In this document: positions 40,016-42,027 of the stretch, piece by piece
Position numbering within the stretch: position 1 is the first letter of the stretch
Layout of the letters: every line of letters begins with the position of its first letter
NCBI GenBank assembly: GCA_017556145.1
Contig: JAFZCU010000105.1
Location: 1 to 42,027 of the forward strand
Length of the DNA stretch: 42,027 bases
Reading direction: 5' to 3'
Source of the DNA: Prevotella sp.
GTDB lineage: Bacteria > Bacteroidota > Bacteroidia > Bacteroidales > Bacteroidaceae
Program-made: the position numbers and the translations under genes
The notes under the pieces: generated by a model
Seen by the model: only the letters and a program-made list of their open reading frames with translations
What the model was told of the DNA's origin: nothing
Databases searched by the model: none

Positions 40016-41743
40016 ATGATGAAAAGGACTATTGAATTATTGACACTTGTTCTGGCACTTGTCTTAGGTGCTTGTAGTAATGGGGAAGACAATCCTGGCG
40101 TTGGGGGTGGTTATGCAAATACAGAACACTCGCTCTATGCGGTAGCGCGCCAAAGTGTTGATGCGCCAATACAATATCAGGCAGAAATGCCGTTGTTCTC
40201 ACTTGACAATATCAGGAGTTTCAACACTGAGACGGGCGAACTGATGTTGGAGAATGTGGTTTTCGACAGTCATTTGTTTTCGGATATAGGTTGCCAGTAT
40301 CGTGTCTATTTTTATGATGGTGACGATTTACTGTTCGACGCCCGTGCAGTGTCCTATTTCTCCAGCGCAGCCTATTTCAGTGATCTCACATTCCAATGTG
40401 TTGCTTTTGGACCTGGCGATACGTTTGATGCCTCAGAAACGCCTTTCTATATCCGCTATGGTTATCCGGGAACCCTTGTGGGCGATGAAGCCGTTCAGGA
40501 GCTTATGCTGAAGAATGCAGCAGGAATGGAACGTTTCATTGAAATTCTCCGCCAGACAGGGAAAATCATGTCCGATGAGCCGCTGTCGAACGAGAACAAC
40601 GATCGTATTGACATCAGTCTGACACGTACTGAGCAGGAATTGGTAAAGGGCAACAACGACTTTGCTTTCAACCTGTTCCGCAAAGTGACATCTCAAAAGA
40701 GTGAGATAGTCTCGCCCATCAGCATTACCTATGCCTTGGGTATGCTGAACAATGGAGCTTCTGGTGAGACACAGGCAGAGATCAATAAGGTGTTGGGCTT
40801 TGGCAATACTGGCGCTGATGGCATCAACGACTTCTGTCGCAAGATGCTCACAGAGGCACCCTGTCTCGACAAACTGACAAAGGTGATGATAGCAAACACC
40901 ATTTACATGAACAAAGGCTATCAGCTGAAATCCGACTTTGTCACCAAGGCCAAGACCTATTTTGATGCAGAGCCAGAAACGCGTGACTTCTTCGATGGCC
41001 AAACACGCGACGTTATCAATAAATGGGGTAACGACCATACGGAGGGTATGATTCCTGAGGTGCTGAAGGAAGATGAGTTCGACCCCTCTGCCGTCAGCTA
41101 TCTGCTGAACGCCATCTATTTCAAGGGTGTTTGGGCAGAGAAATTCGACAAGGCCAACACACAGGATGAGACTTTCAAGACTGATGCTGGCGAGAAAAAG
41201 GTTGTGCCGATGATGCATCAGGAGCACGAGTTCAATTATACGGAAGACGAGACTTGCCAGGCCCTGTGCTTGCCCTATGGCAACAATGCCTATCGCATGA
41301 CCATTCTGCTGCCCAAGGAAGGCAAGACCGTCAACGATGTGGCGCAGAAGCTGACTGCAGAGACCTGGCAAAGAAAATTCATATGGATGGACAACGCCAT
41401 TGTGGATGTCAAACTGCCTCGCTTTGAGTCGCAGTCGGAGATTGATTTGACGGGAATCATGTCAGCATTGGGCATGCCAAAGGCTTTTACCCCTGCTGCG
41501 GATTTCTCTAATTTCTGCAATGTCCCTACCTACATCGGCCTGATGAAGCAGGTGGCCAAGATTAAACTCAGCGAAGAAGGCACAGAGGCTGCTGCCGTCA
41601 CCGTGATAGGAATGAAGAATACGACGGCAAATCCATCCGAACCCCAGCGTGTCGATTTCCACGCCAACCGTCCGTTCCTCTATGTCATCAGCGAGCTGTC
41701 AACCGGTGCCATTTTTTTTATCGGACAGTACATGGGAAATTAA
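40016..41743 (+). CDS. Serpin lipoprotein with an extra N-terminal domain
   Basis: A 575-residue serpin, a suicide inhibitor of proteases. The lipobox is VLGAC (Cys20), so it is membrane-anchored. Residues 25-195 form an added domain of beta-rich character that I do not recognise (YRVYFYDGDDLLFDARAVSYFSS). The serpin fold starts near 208 (NDFAFNLFRKVTSQKSEIVSPISITYALGMLNNGA). The hinge EEGTEAAAVT (residues 520-529) is the inhibitory type. Counting from it, P1-P1' falls near Thr536-Thr537, with Met533 and Lys534 nearby. The C-terminal RPFLYVISE...GAIFFIGQYMGN is canonical. It may protect the cell from host or community proteases. Confidence 0.93.
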   Translation: MMKRTIELLTLVLALVLGACSNGEDNPGVGGGYANTEHSLYAVARQSVDAPIQYQAEMPLFSLDNIRSFNTETGELMLENVVFDSHLFSDIGCQYRVYFYDGDDLLFDARAVSYFSSAAYFSDLTFQCVAFGPGDTFDASETPFYIRYGYPGTLVGDEAVQELMLKNAAGMERFIEILRQTGKIMSDEPLSNENNDRIDISLTRTEQELVKGNNDFAFNLFRKVTSQKSEIVSPISITYALGMLNNGASGETQAEINKVLGFGNTGADGINDFCRKMLTEAPCLDKLTKVMIANTIYMNKGYQLKSDFVTKAKTYFDAEPETRDFFDGQTRDVINKWGNDHTEGMIPEVLKEDEFDPSAVSYLLNAIYFKGVWAEKFDKANTQDETFKTDAGEKKVVPMMHQEHEFNYTEDETCQALCLPYGNNAYRMTILLPKEGKTVNDVAQKLTAETWQRKFIWMDNAIVDVKLPRFESQSEIDLTGIMSALGMPKAFTPAADFSNFCNVPTYIGLMKQVAKIKLSEEGTEAAAVTVIGMKNTTANPSEPQRVDFHANRPFLYVISELSTGAIFFIGQYMGN

Positions 41744-41758
41744 TTATATTTCTGCAGC

Positions 41759-42027
41759 ATGATGAAAAAGAATAGAATGTGGCAGGCCATCGCCTTGATG
41801 ATGGCAATGGTATTCATAGCATTTGTTTTAGGTGCTTGTGATTCTGCGGAAGAAATTTCGGATAAGGAAGAGTTGCCGGAGATAAAGTTGCCGAAGATAG
41901 AGTTGAGGAACTTCTCTAGTACGGGGTGCAAGGGTTATCTTGACCATACAAGGTCTGACACCATAAAAGATGTCTTCGAATACAGCTGCATTCATGATGG
42001 CTATCTTTATGTGACGCACCGCGATGT
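41759..42027 (+). CDS. Lipoprotein, truncated by the window end
   Basis: Starts at ATG 41759 (or 41762) and stays open to the window end, 89 codons. The signal ends in lipobox VLGAC (Cys27), followed by an acidic spacer and short repeats of the type LPEIKLPKIEL, then a soluble domain with two cysteines. The leader (TGCAGC then ATGATGAAAA) and the signal region (TTAGGTGCTTGT) repeat those of the serpin gene, so the two gene starts are probably duplicates. Function unknown. Confidence 0.75.
   Translation, partial: MMKKNRMWQAIALMMAMVFIAFVLGACDSAEEISDKEELPEIKLPKIELRNFSSTGCKGYLDHTRSDTIKDVFEYSCIHDGYLYVTHRD

Overview
The window looks like a chromosomal segment of a Prevotella-like member of the Bacteroidales (family Prevotellaceae or close). 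The grounds are the promoter signature TTG-N19/20-TAnnTTTG that recurs upstream of many genes, the type IX secretion genes porU-porV next to ispF, a GH10/CBM6 xylanase, BspA-type leucine-rich repeats, a Ser-type sulfatase with its anaerobic maturase, and an anaerobic ribonucleotide reductase. No rRNA, tRNA, CRISPR array, integrase or recognisable transposase gene was seen.

Layout. 1-4794: a lipoprotein fragment, an M13 metallopeptidase lipoprotein, a sulfatase and its radical-SAM maturase. 4791-10058 (minus): ispF, porV, porU. 10059-11920: an accessory island with one VapE/DUF3874-type ATPase gene between long imperfect inverted repeats. 11926-14755 (minus): an ATGA-coupled operon ribD / FAH-family hydrolase / UPF0597 cysteine-desulfidase-like protein. 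14996-17569: nrdD-nrdG. 17582-19572: an Lrp/AsnC regulator divergent from metY. 19674-22861: a LuxR-type regulator, an SDR, a membrane-anchored winged-helix regulator with a probable target gene, and a TfoX-N protein. 22862-24220: a repeat-rich non-coding zone holding a decayed second copy of the VapE element, three evenly spaced palindromes, a small antitoxin-like gene and a structured RNA. 24221-26857: a BspA/InlB-repeat surface protein. 27024-31400: an operon of a GH3-family adenylating protein, an Ig-like lipoprotein and a DUF3108 protein. 31387-35411: aldo/keto reductase, PD-(D/E)XK nuclease-like protein, metG. 35515-39602 (minus): xylanase and SSS symporter. 39691-42027: small lipoprotein, serpin lipoprotein and a truncated lipoprotein at the edge.

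Themes. PorU and PorV would attach T9SS cargo to the surface; the BspA-like protein and the xylanase have C-terminal tails that could be sorting signals, but this is inference. The sulfatase has Ser at the formylglycine position and is followed directly by an anSME. nrdD/nrdG and anSME are all oxygen-sensitive radical enzymes, which fits an anaerobe.

The observations I consider most novel are: (1) a probable mobile element family built around a VapE/DUF3874 ATPase, with about 108-bp imperfect terminal inverted repeats and G-rich hairpins, represented by one intact copy (about 10261-11904) and one decayed copy (about 22984-23323); (2) heptanucleotide tandem repeats inside porU, inside the signal-peptide codons of porV and of an Ig-like lipoprotein, and at the end of the GH3 gene, which could act as frame-shifting switches; (3) three 11-bp PhoB-box-like direct repeats next to a membrane-anchored winged-helix regulator; (4) three TTCCCA-N3-TGGGAA palindromes at exactly 22-bp spacing; (5) a structured RNA of unknown class upstream of the BspA-like gene.
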